Assembly: GCA_965216535.1 (NCBI GenBank)
Contig: OZ244175.1
Span: 186,001 to 250,000, forward strand
Direction: 5' to 3'
DNA length: 64,000 nucleotides
Origin: Hoeflea_A sp965216535
GTDB taxonomy: Bacteria > Pseudomonadota > Alphaproteobacteria > Rhizobiales > Rhizobiaceae
The notes under the pieces were generated by a model. That model did no database searches. It was not told the DNA's origin and saw only the letters and a list, made by a program, of their open reading frames with translations. Below, in pieces: positions 1 to 9,941 of the stretch. The first letter of the stretch is position 1; each line of letters starts with the position of its first letter. The translations under genes were made by a program, and so were the position numbers.

Positions 1-174
1 GGCTTCGGCGAGCACAAGTGCAATGTCCTGTGGGCCGACGCCGCCATCGACAAGCGGCGCCTCAACGGTTCGTTCGTCGATGCCTGACGGTTGGGCATCA
101 AAGGTCAGACCGGCATTCTTCAGAAGCGCCTGGCGAAACGGGCTGGTCGAAGCAAGAACAAGTCGATCGGGCAT
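1..174 (-). CDS. maf: Maf-like nucleotide pyrophosphatase, N-terminal part (gene runs off the window)
   Basis: The first 58 codons of a minus-strand gene are visible; its 3' end lies outside the window. The protein begins MPDRLVLASTSPFRQALLKN, the typical Maf/YhdE start with the conserved S-x-x-R phosphate-binding segment near residues 9-13. Maf proteins hydrolyse nucleoside triphosphates, often modified or non-canonical ones, as a house-cleaning activity. The start ATG lies 12 bp after the stop of the upstream PPDK regulator, and an AGAAGG ribosome site sits just before it, so the two are probably co-transcribed. This pairing next to the origin is common in rhizobia. The assignment rests on the N terminus only. 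Confidence 0.85.
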   Translation of the reverse strand, partial: MPDRLVLASTSPFRQALLKNAGLTFDAQPSGIDERTVEAPLVDGGVGPQDIALVLAEA

Positions 175-186
175 TTCGATCCTTCT

Positions 187-1023
187 TTACGAATTTCGGT
201 CGTTGACACCCAACGCGATAATCGCCGCGGCGGTTTCTTCAATGGACCGTCGTGTCACATCGATAATGGGCCAGTTTTTTCGAGAACACAGGGTGCGGGC
301 ATATTTCAGTTCTTCGGCGATCGCCGCGCGATCGACATAGTCTTCACCGGTGAATCCCGCCGTTGCTCCAAGCACCCGGTTGCGCCGGACCTGGGCGATG
401 CGGTCGACGGTTGCCACAAGGCCGACGACGATCGGGTGTTCGACCGAATCGAGAATGTCCGGCAGCGGAACCCCGAAGACAATCGGAATGTTGACGGTCT
501 TGTAGCCACGGTTGGCGAGATAAATGCTGGTCGGCGTCTTGGACGTGCGGCTGATGCCAACGAGAATGATGTCAGCCTCTTCAATGTTGGCAGGCATCTG
601 ACCGTCATCATGGTCCATGGTGAAGTTGAGCGCTTCCATGCGGCCAAAATACTCAGCGTTCAACGAGTGCTGGGCGCCGACACGATAAGTGGAGGGCGCT
701 CCCAGGTAAGATTGGAACAGGGCGATCACCGGATCCAGGACCGAAACACACGGAATGTTCATGGCGCGGCAGCGATCAACGATGGTTCCGGAGATATCCG
801 GATCCAGAACGGTATAGAGAACAATACCGGGAGCCCCATCGATCGTGTCGAGCACTGATTCGGCCTGACGTTGGGTGCGAATCAGCGGGTAAACGTGCTC
901 AAGCGCCCGCGTATCGGTGAATTGTGCAGCTGCGGCTCGGCCAACCGTGATCAGAGTCTCGCCGGTCGAGTCCGAAATCATATGAAGATGAAAGTAGTTT
1001 TTCGGTCGATCCACACGATTCAC
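187..1023 (-). CDS. Pyruvate, phosphate dikinase regulatory protein (bifunctional kinase/pyrophosphorylase, PPSR/DUF299 family)
   Basis: The product is a soluble bifunctional enzyme of the DUF299 family. It phosphorylates and dephosphorylates a threonine of pyruvate,phosphate dikinase (or PEP synthase), using ADP or phosphate. The sequence has the family opening NYFHLHMISDSTGETL, the segment LNFTMDHDDGQMP, and the glycine-rich nucleotide motif GISRTSKTPTSIYLANRG in the middle. I place the start at a GTG (1023), giving 278 residues, close to the usual ~273. The frame stays open to another GTG at 1107, which would add 28 unconserved residues and reach into the DnaA-box-like sequence at 1100-1108. 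Neither start has a clear ribosome site. It is followed by maf. Confidence 0.9.
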   Translation of the reverse strand: MNRVDRPKNYFHLHMISDSTGETLITVGRAAAAQFTDTRALEHVYPLIRTQRQAESVLDTIDGAPGIVLYTVLDPDISGTIVDRCRAMNIPCVSVLDPVIALFQSYLGAPSTYRVGAQHSLNAEYFGRMEALNFTMDHDDGQMPANIEEADIILVGISRTSKTPTSIYLANRGYKTVNIPIVFGVPLPDILDSVEHPIVVGLVATVDRIAQVRRNRVLGATAGFTGEDYVDRAAIAEELKYARTLCSRKNWPIIDVTRRSIEETAAAIIALGVNDRNS

Positions 1024-1089
1024 CGGCGGCTGTTGAAACTCTTGAACAAGGTCGGGGCTTGGCTCGCCCGCTCTATCACCTAGTGAATA

Positions 1090-1420
1090 AGCGGCCGACT
1101 TGTCCACACCGAAGGGTGCGGGGACAGAGTTCAGGGCTTGCCTGTGGACGGATATTCATCAACAGGCAAGCCTGGCGTTAACCACTTGTTATCCATAATT
1201 TCTCCGATCGTGTAGAGGACGTAGCCGCCTGAATCGGTTGGAGAAATCAAGACAATCCACACAAGCCACAGACTGTTGCTTCAGCCGGGTGCGCGTTCAT
1301 GTCGCTGGTCTTGGGATAGGAACAACCGGTGGACTGGGTTTAATCCTTGAAACCCACCGACTCAAAGAAATAGAAGACCTTTCTATATAATTTCTTTTTT
1401 ATTGGAGAAAGGACGCAGGC
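1090..1420. other. oriC: Candidate chromosomal replication origin (oriC) between the PPDK regulator and hemE
   Basis: This roughly 330-bp gap is flanked by the same genes as the Caulobacter and rhizobial origins. It holds DnaA-box-like 9-mers: TTGTCCACA at 1100-1108 and TTATCCATA at 1189-1197 (each one mismatch from TTATCCACA), plus weaker ones at 1143-1151 (reverse) and 1253-1261. A TTAA-N7-TTAT CtrA-like box overlaps the second DnaA box. GANTC (CcrM) sites are at 1231-1235 and 1359-1363. The hemE-proximal end (1371-1405) is strongly AT-rich and could be the unwinding element. Nearby parS sites and parAB support an origin-proximal position. Origin function is inferred from layout and motifs. 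Confidence 0.72.
1178..1197 (+). promoter_or_regulatory. CtrA-like box overlapping a DnaA-box-like sequence
   Basis: TTAA at 1178-1181, a 7-base spacer and TTAT at 1189-1192 match the CtrA consensus TTAA-N7-TTAA at all but one position. The second half-site is also the start of TTATCCATA (1189-1197), a one-mismatch DnaA box, so the two proteins could not easily bind at once. In the Caulobacter origin CtrA represses replication from sites next to or overlapping DnaA boxes; the same arrangement is inferred here. Confidence 0.5.
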
Positions 1421-2455
1421 GTGGTCGCCAGCCGCAAGGTGCTGAGAGTTTTGGACGGTGAAACCGTCTTTCCGCCACCCGTCTGGCTCATGCGCCAGGC
1501 CGGTCGCTATCTTCCCGAATATCGAGAAACCCGGAAAAGGGCCGGTGGCTTTCTCGACCTATGTTACACTCCTGATCTGGCAGTGGAGGTGACGCTTCAG
1601 CCCATTCGTCGCTATGGCTTCGACGCGGCGATCCTGTTTTCCGACATCCTTGTCATTCCCGATGCCCTCGATCGCGATGTTCGCTTCGAAGAGGGGCGCG
1701 GGCCTCTGATGACACCGATCGACGCCGCGGGTATCGGTCGACTTGATGGCAGCGGGCTGCTCAGCCACCTTGCGCCGGTTCTGGAGACCGTTGAACGGCT
1801 TCGGGGTGCCTTGCCCCCGGAAACCACGTTGCTTGGCTTCTGTGGCGCTCCCTGGACGGTAGCGACCTACATGATCGCTGGTCATGGGACACCGGACCAG
1901 GCGCCGGCGCGGCTGTTTGCCTATCGAGAGCCCGAGGCCTTTGAAGCACTGCTGGATCTGCTTGCCGATCTGTCGGCCGAATATCTCAGCGCACAGATCG
2001 ATGCCGGCGCCGATGCCGTTCAGATATTCGATTCCTGGGCGGGTGTGCTGGGTGAAGCGGAATTCGAGCGGTTTAGCGTCAGGCCGGTGCGCAAGATCAT
2101 CGAGCGGGTGCGAGAACGTCATCCGCAGGCGCGGATCATTGCCTTTGCGAAAGGCGCCGGTCCGTTGTTGGAGGGCTATCGCGAAAAGACGGGCGCGACT
2201 GCCATCGGTCTCGACTGGACGGTTCCGCTTTCCTTTGCCCGGACGCTGCAGGCCGACGGCCCGGTTCAGGGCAATCTCGATCCCATGCGTGTGGTCGCCG
2301 GTGGAGAAGCGCTCGACGCTGGGGTTGATTCCATTCTCGAAGGACTGGGGAGCGGGCCGTTGATCTTCAACCTTGGCCACGGCATTACACCGCAGGCTGA
2401 TCCCGATCACGTCACGCGCCTCGTTGAACGCATACGCCGGGCGGGCACGAAGTGA
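1421..2455 (+). CDS. hemE: Uroporphyrinogen decarboxylase
   Basis: HemE removes four carboxyl groups from uroporphyrinogen III to give coproporphyrinogen III in cytosolic haem synthesis. The 344-residue length is normal. The N terminus has the signature WLMRQAGRYLPEYR, followed by the substrate-binding region ending SDILVIPDAL, and GFCGAPWTVATYM lies around residue 140. Translation starts at a GTG with a GGAGAAAGGA ribosome site 10 bp upstream; no ATG fits better. The gene is immediately downstream of the candidate oriC, as in Caulobacter and rhizobia. Its last four bases (GTGA) overlap hemJ, so the two are translationally coupled. Confidence 0.97.
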   Translation: MVASRKVLRVLDGETVFPPPVWLMRQAGRYLPEYRETRKRAGGFLDLCYTPDLAVEVTLQPIRRYGFDAAILFSDILVIPDALDRDVRFEEGRGPLMTPIDAAGIGRLDGSGLLSHLAPVLETVERLRGALPPETTLLGFCGAPWTVATYMIAGHGTPDQAPARLFAYREPEAFEALLDLLADLSAEYLSAQIDAGADAVQIFDSWAGVLGEAEFERFSVRPVRKIIERVRERHPQARIIAFAKGAGPLLEGYREKTGATAIGLDWTVPLSFARTLQADGPVQGNLDPMRVVAGGEALDAGVDSILEGLGSGPLIFNLGHGITPQADPDHVTRLVERIRRAGTK

Positions 2456-2997
2456 GCGACGACGCACGACAGACCGGGGCCAGGATCGGCGGCAGGGCAG
2501 CGAGCAGAGCTCGTATCGCGCTTGCCGTCATGGCGGTCATCGTCATCGCGCTTATGGTCTGGAACCCGCCACAGCTCTATCTGTGGCTGAAAGCGGTGCA
2601 CGTGATCGCGGTCATCTCCTGGATGGCCGGCATGCTCTATCTGCCGCGGCTGTTTGTCTATCACGCCGACACTGAGGTGGGATCGGAACAGTCGGAGACC
2701 TTCAAGGTGATGGAGGCACGGCTCTACAAGGTCATCATCACGCCGGCCATGTCGATCACCTGGATCGTCGGCCTATGGCTTGCCTGGGAGGGATTCGGTT
2801 TCTCGGGCATCTGGCTGTGGCTGAAGATCCTCGCGGTTCTGGCGCTGTCGGCCGTGCATGGCTATTTCGGTCGGGCGCTGCGTCGCTTCCATGCCGATCA
2901 TCGCGACAAGCCGGCGCGCCATTGGCGTTTGGTCAACGAGATCCCGACTCTCCTGATGATTTTCATCGTCGTCATGGTCATCGTGAAGCCGTTTTAA
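2452..2997 (+). CDS. hemJ: Protoporphyrinogen IX oxidase HemJ (CopD-like membrane protein)
   Basis: HemJ is the membrane enzyme that oxidises protoporphyrinogen IX in many alphaproteobacteria lacking HemG or HemY. The 181-residue protein has about four hydrophobic segments. It carries the family motif LKAVHVIAVISWMAGMLYLPR, whose histidine is proposed to bind haem, and a conserved LKI/L segment later. The N-terminal ~24 residues are polar and poorly conserved in such proteins. It starts at a GTG overlapping the hemE stop codon, which supports joint expression for haem synthesis. Many rhizobia have hemH in this neighbourhood; it is not seen here. Confidence 0.9.
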   Translation: MSDDARQTGARIGGRAASRARIALAVMAVIVIALMVWNPPQLYLWLKAVHVIAVISWMAGMLYLPRLFVYHADTEVGSEQSETFKVMEARLYKVIITPAMSITWIVGLWLAWEGFGFSGIWLWLKILAVLALSAVHGYFGRALRRFHADHRDKPARHWRLVNEIPTLLMIFIVVMVIVKPF

Positions 2998-3052
2998 GCT
3001 TGCCGTTCGGCGCAGAATATGCGACACGCAGGTCAACCGGATATTCCTCCGG

Positions 3053-3068
3053 TGTTTCACGTGAATCG
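3053..3068. other. parS: parS-like ParB-binding palindrome (14 of 16 bases)
   Basis: The sequence TGTTTCACGTGAATCG differs from the canonical parS TGTTTCACGTGAAACA at two positions of the right arm and keeps the central TTTCACGTGAA core. It lies in the hemJ-rho intergenic region, about 1.8 kb from the candidate origin. It is one of five such sites within about 7 kb. Confidence 0.65.
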
Positions 3069-3188
3069 CCGGTCCTCATTCCCCTCGCCGGCAGACGGTT
3101 ATCCGCACAGCGTTACCCCCTGAATTTCCCGTAGCCTGTTCACACACCCACCCCCTGACATCCCCCAAAAAGAAAACGAATAAGCCCC

Positions 3189-4450
<1,262 letters not shown>

Positions 4451-4454
<4 letters not shown>

Positions 4455-6487
4455 GAGGATCCTGGTCGCAATGCGAGCTTGAGTTCCTCAGCGTCGGTGA
4501 TCGGCGCCAGACACACGGGGCCGTTGCACAGAAACGCAGCGGCCCCTTTTTGTTTGCCGGATTCGACATGGGCAGAGACAGTATCGCCCGGAACAATGGT
4601 ATCGGCGGTATCTGCGTCCCTGACGATCAAATCGAAGCGGCCTGGATCTACGCTTTCCCGCATCGCCTGGATCATATCGTTAGCCGGATTCAGCAGAACC
4701 AACTTTCTCGGGTTGGCCACCGTGGCAATGGCGTTGACCGCTCCGCTGGCCGCCATCGGCATTTCCTTGACGCGTCCCCACATGGCTGCCGCCATGGTGC
4801 GTGTCCGCAAGGTGAGATCGGCATTATCGTCGATCAAAGCCAGGCGGGCGAGTGCTTCCAGCACCTGAGAGGCGGCCGAGGGGGCGGCCTCGTCATGTTC
4901 GTGGCGCGTCCGCAGCAAGACGTCACTGGCGTCGTCGGCAGTGAAGTAGGTGCCGCCCGCGCCGTCCAGGTAGTGGCGATCCAGCACGTCCGCATATGAT
5001 CGGGCGGCAATCAGGTACTTTTCATCGGCGTCGACGGCATAGAGTGAAAGAGCAGCGTTGATCATCGCACCGTAGTCCGAAGAGAGTGCAGGATAGGTGG
5101 CGATACCGTCGCGCCAGGCATGCGCCAACCGCCCTTCCCTGGACATCGATTCGGATACGAAATCAAATGCAGTCTTTGCCAGGCCAATCCAGTCAGGCCG
5201 ATCGAGCGCCTGCCCAGCTTCCGCAAGCGCGCGGATCAGCAGCCCGTTCCAGTCAGCCAGGACCTTGTCGTCGCGTCCCGGGCGCACGCGGCTGCCTCTT
5301 TCAGCGAGGAGAATGCGTCTGCCGGCTGCCAGTGTTTCTTCCATCGGTGTGTCGTCGGTCGGCGGGTTGGCAAGGCGGTTCAGGATTGTTTTTCCCTCCC
5401 AATTGCCGTCTCGGGAAACATCATAGTTCGTGCAGAAAACCTCGGATTGCTCGCCCAGGAGGCGGTCTATATCGCCTTTGTCCCAGACGTAGAACTTGCC
5501 TTCCTCACCCTCACTGTCGGCGTCCAGGCTGGACGCAAACCCGCCTTCGGGCAGAAGCATTTCGCGCTTGAGCCAATCGATGGTCTCTTCGATTCGGACT
5601 CGAAACAATTCATCGCTGGTTTCCGCATAGGCCCAAACCAGGGAGCGAAGAAGTTGGCCATTGTCGTAGAGCATCTTTTCAAAGTGCGGCACCAGCCATG
5701 CCGCATCGACCGTGTAGCGTGCCATACCGCCGCCAAGGTGGTCGTAGATGCCACCATTGATCATGGACCGGATCCAGCTGATCGCGGCGTCACGGGCCAG
5801 TGGTGAGGCGTCGGTTCTCCAAGACCTCCACAAGGTCTCCAGCATTGAGGCGTTGGGAAACTTTGGCGCCTGACCTATCCCGCCATTTTGACGATCGATG
5901 ATCGACAGGATACCGCGCGCTTGCTGCCCCAAGGTCTCGGGCAAGGGATCCTCGGGCATCTTGTCCGATGCCAGAGTCTGGTCGAGATGTGCTCGAACGG
6001 CAGCGGCGTTGCGGGCAACCTTGTCCGGTTCCTTCCGGTAGATATCGGCAATGCTGCGCAACACTGTCACGAAATCCGGTCGGCCGTAGGCGGAAGTTTT
6101 TGGGAAATAGGTGCCGCCCCAGAAAGGCTCGGCGTCGCTGTTGAGGAACATGGTCAGCGGCCAGCCCCCCTGTTCTCCCATGGCATGCAGGGCTGCCATG
6201 TAGATCTGATCGATATCGGTTCGTTCTTCGCGGTCGACCTTGATGTTGACGAAGAGCTCGTTCATCACCTCCGCCGTCGCCGGATCCTCGAAACTTTCAT
6301 GGGCCATGACGTGGCACCAGTGACAGGCCGCATAGCCAACCGACAGGAGAATGGGCTTGCCGGTGCGCCTGGCCTCCATTAAGGCACTGTCACTCCACAC
6401 CTGCCAGTGAACAGGGTTGTCTTTGTGCTGCTGCAAATAGGGGCTGGCGGCATCGCCAAGCACGTTGGTCAGATCTGAATGGGTCAT
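4451..6487 (-). CDS. Thioredoxin domain-containing protein of the YyaL/SPATA20 (DUF255) family
   Basis: The 678-residue protein starts MTHSDLTNVLGDAASPYLQQ and has the family motif HKDNPVHW near residues 21-28. The thioredoxin-like motif ACHWCHVM follows, with cysteines at about 55 and 58. After the thioredoxin domain comes a long alpha/alpha-barrel region resembling N-acylglucosamine epimerases, with GGIYDHLGGGMARYTVDAAW in the middle. The cellular role of YyaL proteins is not settled. The reading frame is open further upstream, but the first conserved residues follow the ATG at 6487. It is divergent from mnmE (41 bp gap) and convergent with rho. Confidence 0.9.
4517..4554 (+). terminator. 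Intrinsic terminator after rho, inside the 3' end of the opposing gene
   Basis: GGGGCCG (4517-4523) pairs with CGGCCCC (4540-4546) over a 16-base loop and is followed directly by TTTTTGTTT. The orientation fits termination of plus-strand rho transcripts. The hairpin lies within the last ~35 codons of the convergent minus-strand gene. Confidence 0.8.
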
Positions 6488-6528
6488 GGTCGCCGCTGGA
6501 GTGTCTGTTGAAGGAGGCTGTTTACCAT

Positions 6529-7842
6529 ATGGACACCATCTTCGCCTTGTCGAGTGGCGCTGTGCCGGCCGGCGTTGCCATCGTACGGATTTCCGGCCCG
6601 GCGGTTCGATTCGGACTCGAAACAATCTGCGGCGCCATTCCGGACCCACGCCGCGCGACCTTGCGTGTCTTCAAGAACGTCGAGGGCGATGCGATCGACC
6701 GAGGCCTTGTCCTCTACTTCCCTGCCCCGCATTCCTTTACGGGCGAAGATTGCGCGGAACTCCATGCGCATGGCGGAAGAGCGGTCGTGGATGCGCTTTT
6801 GCGCCGGTTGGCGGCACTTGAAGGATATCGCAGCGCCGAACCGGGAGAGTTTACGAGAAGGGCCTTCGAAAACGGCCGCATGGATCTGACCGAAGTAGAG
6901 GGACTGTCCGATCTCATCGCCGCCCAAACAGAGATGCAGAGGCGCCAGGCGCTTGACCAATCTGCCGGCGGTCTCTCAGCGGTCTATGGAAGCTGGCGGA
7001 CCGATCTTGTCAGGACCCGTGCCATGATCGAAGCCGATTTCGACTTCGCTGACGAGGAGGATGTACCGGGGTCGGTGGCTGAAACGATATGGCAGCCGAT
7101 GCGGAATTTGGCCGCACAAATCCAGGCCCACATAGATAAAACTTCCGCCGGAGAGATCATCCGTGATGGTTACCGAATCGTTATAGTTGGTGCGCCGAAT
7201 GCCGGGAAATCCAGCCTGATGAATGCGCTGGCGCAGCGCGACATCGCCATCGTTTCTGATGAACTCGGAACAACACGGGATGTTCTCGAAGTGCATCTCG
7301 ATATTGCCGGATACCCGGTCAATCTGTTTGATACGGCTGGCCTGCGCGATGCCGCCGGCGGCGTCGAAATGGAGGGCATGCGCCGTGCTCGGATCGCTGC
7401 GGAAGGGGCAGATCTTCTTCTGGTTCTTGAAGACACGCATGATCGCATCTTGATCGACCTTCCGGATGTCGATCCCTCGAGGGTTCTGAAAGTCGGATCC
7501 AAATCGGATCTGATGGCGACGTCGACGCCGGATGAATACGATTGCCTGATTTCCGTTCGCTCAGAGGCAGGACTGAATGGGCTGATCAAGTTGATCGAAG
7601 AACGGGTTCGTGATGCGGCCGGTTCGGTCACAAGCGCCCTCCCCAACCGGCAAAGGCATCGCGAGTACCTTGAAAGGTGTCGCGATCATCTCCAGCTTGC
7701 GATCGAGAACGATAGTTCTCCCCTGGAGCTGCGAGCCGAAGAATTGCGCCTGGCGTCGGATATGCTGGGACGGCTCACCGGCCAAATCGATGTCGAGGAC
7801 CTGCTGGACGTGATCTTTCGCGAATTCTGCATCGGAAAATAG
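6529..7842 (+). CDS. mnmE: tRNA uridine-5-carboxymethylaminomethyl(34) synthesis GTPase MnmE
   Basis: MnmE works with MnmG to place carboxymethylaminomethyl groups on U34 of certain tRNAs. The 437-residue protein has the N-terminal tetrahydrofolate-binding domain starting MDTIFALSSGAVPAG and a G domain with P-loop GAPNAGKSS at about 221-229 and DTAG (G3). It ends in the conserved CIGK with the catalytic cysteine. The G4 motif reads SKSD rather than the usual NKxD. The start ATG at 6529 has AAGGAGG upstream (6511-6517); an earlier in-frame ATG at 6508 lies upstream of that ribosome site. A parS cluster and mnmG follow directly. Confidence 0.97.
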   Translation: MDTIFALSSGAVPAGVAIVRISGPAVRFGLETICGAIPDPRRATLRVFKNVEGDAIDRGLVLYFPAPHSFTGEDCAELHAHGGRAVVDALLRRLAALEGYRSAEPGEFTRRAFENGRMDLTEVEGLSDLIAAQTEMQRRQALDQSAGGLSAVYGSWRTDLVRTRAMIEADFDFADEEDVPGSVAETIWQPMRNLAAQIQAHIDKTSAGEIIRDGYRIVIVGAPNAGKSSLMNALAQRDIAIVSDELGTTRDVLEVHLDIAGYPVNLFDTAGLRDAAGGVEMEGMRRARIAAEGADLLLVLEDTHDRILIDLPDVDPSRVLKVGSKSDLMATSTPDEYDCLISVRSEAGLNGLIKLIEERVRDAAGSVTSALPNRQRHREYLERCRDHLQLAIENDSSPLELRAEELRLASDMLGRLTGQIDVEDLLDVIFREFCIGK

Positions 7843-7845
7843 TGA

Positions 7846-7861
7846 TGACTCACGTGAAACA
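7846..7861. other. parS: parS-like site (14 of 16 bases)
   Basis: TGACTCACGTGAAACA has a complete CACGTGAAACA right arm and two mismatches in the left arm compared with TGTTTCACGTGAAACA. It begins just after the mnmE stop codon. It is the first of three sites in the mnmE-mnmG gap. Confidence 0.7.
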
Positions 7862-7879
7862 CGCGCTGCGGCAATGGAG

Positions 7880-7895
7880 TGACTCACGTGAAACA
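7880..7895. other. parS: parS-like site (14 of 16 bases), identical to the one at 7846
   Basis: The 16 bases TGACTCACGTGAAACA are repeated exactly, 34 bp after the first copy. Both copies share the same two left-arm mismatches, which suggests a local duplication. They lie between mnmE and mnmG. Confidence 0.7.
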
Positions 7896-7927
7896 CTATT
7901 GGTGAGTGGCCGCTGAACACGAGCATT

Positions 7928-7943
7928 TGTTTCACGTGAAACA
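7928..7943. other. parS: Canonical parS site (16 of 16 bases)
   Basis: TGTTTCACGTGAAACA is a perfect palindrome identical to the conserved bacterial ParB-binding sequence. It lies 48 bp after the second parS-like copy and 54 bp before the mnmG start. ParB encoded at 11494-12366 is the expected ligand. Confidence 0.92.
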
Positions 7944-7996
7944 ATGATGCTTGACAATTGGACGGCCCGGAGGGATCAGGAGGCTTGGAGACAACC

Positions 7997-9889
7997 ATGA
8001 CGGACAAGCATTCTGCGTCTTACGACGTGATTGTGGTCGGAGGCGGCCATGCGGGCTGCGAGGCTGCCGCCGCTGCCGCGCGCCTTGGCGCGCGCACTGC
8101 TTTGGTGACGTTGCGACGGGATGCCATCGGGGTGATGTCCTGCAATCCGGCCATCGGCGGATTGGGCAAGGGACATCTGGTCCGCGAAATCGATGCGCTG
8201 GATGGGCTCATGGGTCGGGTGGCCGATGCCGCTGGCATCCAGTTTCGACTGCTGAACCGCAGCAAAGGGCCGGCTGTTCGCGGTCCGCGGACCCAGGCTG
8301 ATCGCTGTCTTTATCGCCAAGCCATGCAAGACGGTATCGGCAAGGTCGAGAACCTTGATGTCATCGAAGGCGAAGTCGACGATTTCGACCTGGACGATCA
8401 GAGGATTTCGTCCGTAAGGCTTGCCGATGGGCGCAGCTTGTCGTGCGGCGCCGTTGTTCTGACGACCGGGACTTTCCTGCGCGGTCTGATTCACATTGGG
8501 ACGCGACAAATTCCAGCTGGCCGCATGGGAGAAGCGCCGGCCAGTGGCCTGTCGAAAACCCTGACGGCGGCCGGATTCCAACTGGGCCGGTTGAAAACCG
8601 GTACTCCTGCGCGGCTCGATGGCCGCACAATCGACTGGGCCTCAATCGGGCGCCAGGACGCTGATACCGATCCCGTGCCGTTCTCGTTCATGACCGATCG
8701 TATCGTGAACCAGCAGGTTGCCTGTGGGGTCACTCACACGACTGAGGACACGCACAAGATCATCGAAGAGAACCTCGGCCAATCGGCGATGTATTCCGGT
8801 CGGATTGAGGGCACTGGACCGCGTTACTGTCCGTCGATCGAAGACAAGATCGTGCGCTTCGCCGACCGCAAACAGCATCAGGTGTTTCTGGAGCCGGAAG
8901 GTTTGGATGACGACACGGTCTATCCGAACGGTATTTCGACGTCGCTTCCCGAATCCGTTCAGGAGCTATTTCTGCGGACAATCCCGGGGTTGGAGAGGGC
9001 AACCATCCTTCAACCCGGCTACGCAATCGAATACGACCATATCGATCCGCGGGAACTTCATCCCAGCCTGGAGACCCGTCGTATTGCAGGTTTGTACCTG
9101 GCCGGCCAGATCAACGGGACAACCGGTTACGAGGAGGCCGGTGCGCAGGGTCTTGTTGCCGGGCTCAATGCCGCACTGGCCTGCGCCGGTGGTGACCCGG
9201 AGCTATTCAGCCGTTCGGATTCCTATATCGGCGTGATGATCGATGATTTGACGACGCGTGGCGTATCCGAACCCTACCGCATGTTTACGTCACGGGCCGA
9301 GTATCGCCTGTCTTTGCGGGCGGACAATGCCGATCTGCGCCTCACTCCGCGCGGTATGGCGCTGGGACTGGTGAAGTCCGAGCGGGAGCAGCGGTACAGG
9401 GATTGGAGTGAAAAAATCGAAGGGCTGCGCGTCACGCTGAGGGACCTCAAAGCGACCCCGCGAGAAATTTCAGAGGCCGGGTTCAAAATCAACCAGGATG
9501 GGGTGCGTCGCTCGGCCTATGATTTGCTGGCCTATCCGGACAGCAACTTGCAGCGCGTCTCTGCGATCTGGCCGCAGTTGGCTTCGGTTGATCCCTCCAT
9601 TGGCGCGCCGCTGGAGATCGAAGCGGCCTATGCCGTCTATCTTGAGCGGCAACAACGGGATATTGCGATCGTCAAGAAGGAAGAAGCGCGCCGGATTCCG
9701 GAGGGGCTGGATTACGGTCCTCTGCCGGGCCTCTCCAATGAATTGAAGCAGAAACTGCAGGCGGCGCGTCCGCGTACGATTGCACATGCATCTCGCATCG
9801 AAGGCATGACACCAGCTGCGATCACACTGATTTTGGCTCAGATTCGCCGAATGGAAAGCGCCGAAACCACCACGCCGCTCGCTTCGTAA
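7997..9889 (+). CDS. mnmG: tRNA uridine-5-carboxymethylaminomethyl(34) synthesis enzyme MnmG (GidA)
   Basis: MnmG is the FAD-dependent partner of MnmE in wobble-uridine modification. The 630-residue protein has the dinucleotide-binding motif VVGGGHAGCEAA around residues 13-24, the GidA signature GPRTQADRCLYR, and the conserved YEEAGAQGL region that closes the FAD fold. The C-terminal helical tRNA/MnmE-binding domain includes DYGPLPGLSNE. I chose ATG 7997, preceded by AGGAGG and GGAG, over an open upstream extension of 13 residues. It is the third gene of the mnmE-mnmG-rsmG-parA-parB order common near bacterial origins. Confidence 0.97.
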   Translation: MTDKHSASYDVIVVGGGHAGCEAAAAAARLGARTALVTLRRDAIGVMSCNPAIGGLGKGHLVREIDALDGLMGRVADAAGIQFRLLNRSKGPAVRGPRTQADRCLYRQAMQDGIGKVENLDVIEGEVDDFDLDDQRISSVRLADGRSLSCGAVVLTTGTFLRGLIHIGTRQIPAGRMGEAPASGLSKTLTAAGFQLGRLKTGTPARLDGRTIDWASIGRQDADTDPVPFSFMTDRIVNQQVACGVTHTTEDTHKIIEENLGQSAMYSGRIEGTGPRYCPSIEDKIVRFADRKQHQVFLEPEGLDDDTVYPNGISTSLPESVQELFLRTIPGLERATILQPGYAIEYDHIDPRELHPSLETRRIAGLYLAGQINGTTGYEEAGAQGLVAGLNAALACAGGDPELFSRSDSYIGVMIDDLTTRGVSEPYRMFTSRAEYRLSLRADNADLRLTPRGMALGLVKSEREQRYRDWSEKIEGLRVTLRDLKATPREISEAGFKINQDGVRRSAYDLLAYPDSNLQRVSAIWPQLASVDPSIGAPLEIEAAYAVYLERQQRDIAIVKKEEARRIPEGLDYGPLPGLSNELKQKLQAARPRTIAHASRIEGMTPAAITLILAQIRRMESAETTTPLAS

Positions 9890-9941
9890 CCACCACGCGG
9901 CTGAAAAGACGCGATTAAAAGATATAGTAAAACAGTGTGTT

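Noticed and set aside
1559..2467. A 302-codon minus-strand open frame over hemE
   Set aside because: It is a shadow of hemE with no recognisable protein features.
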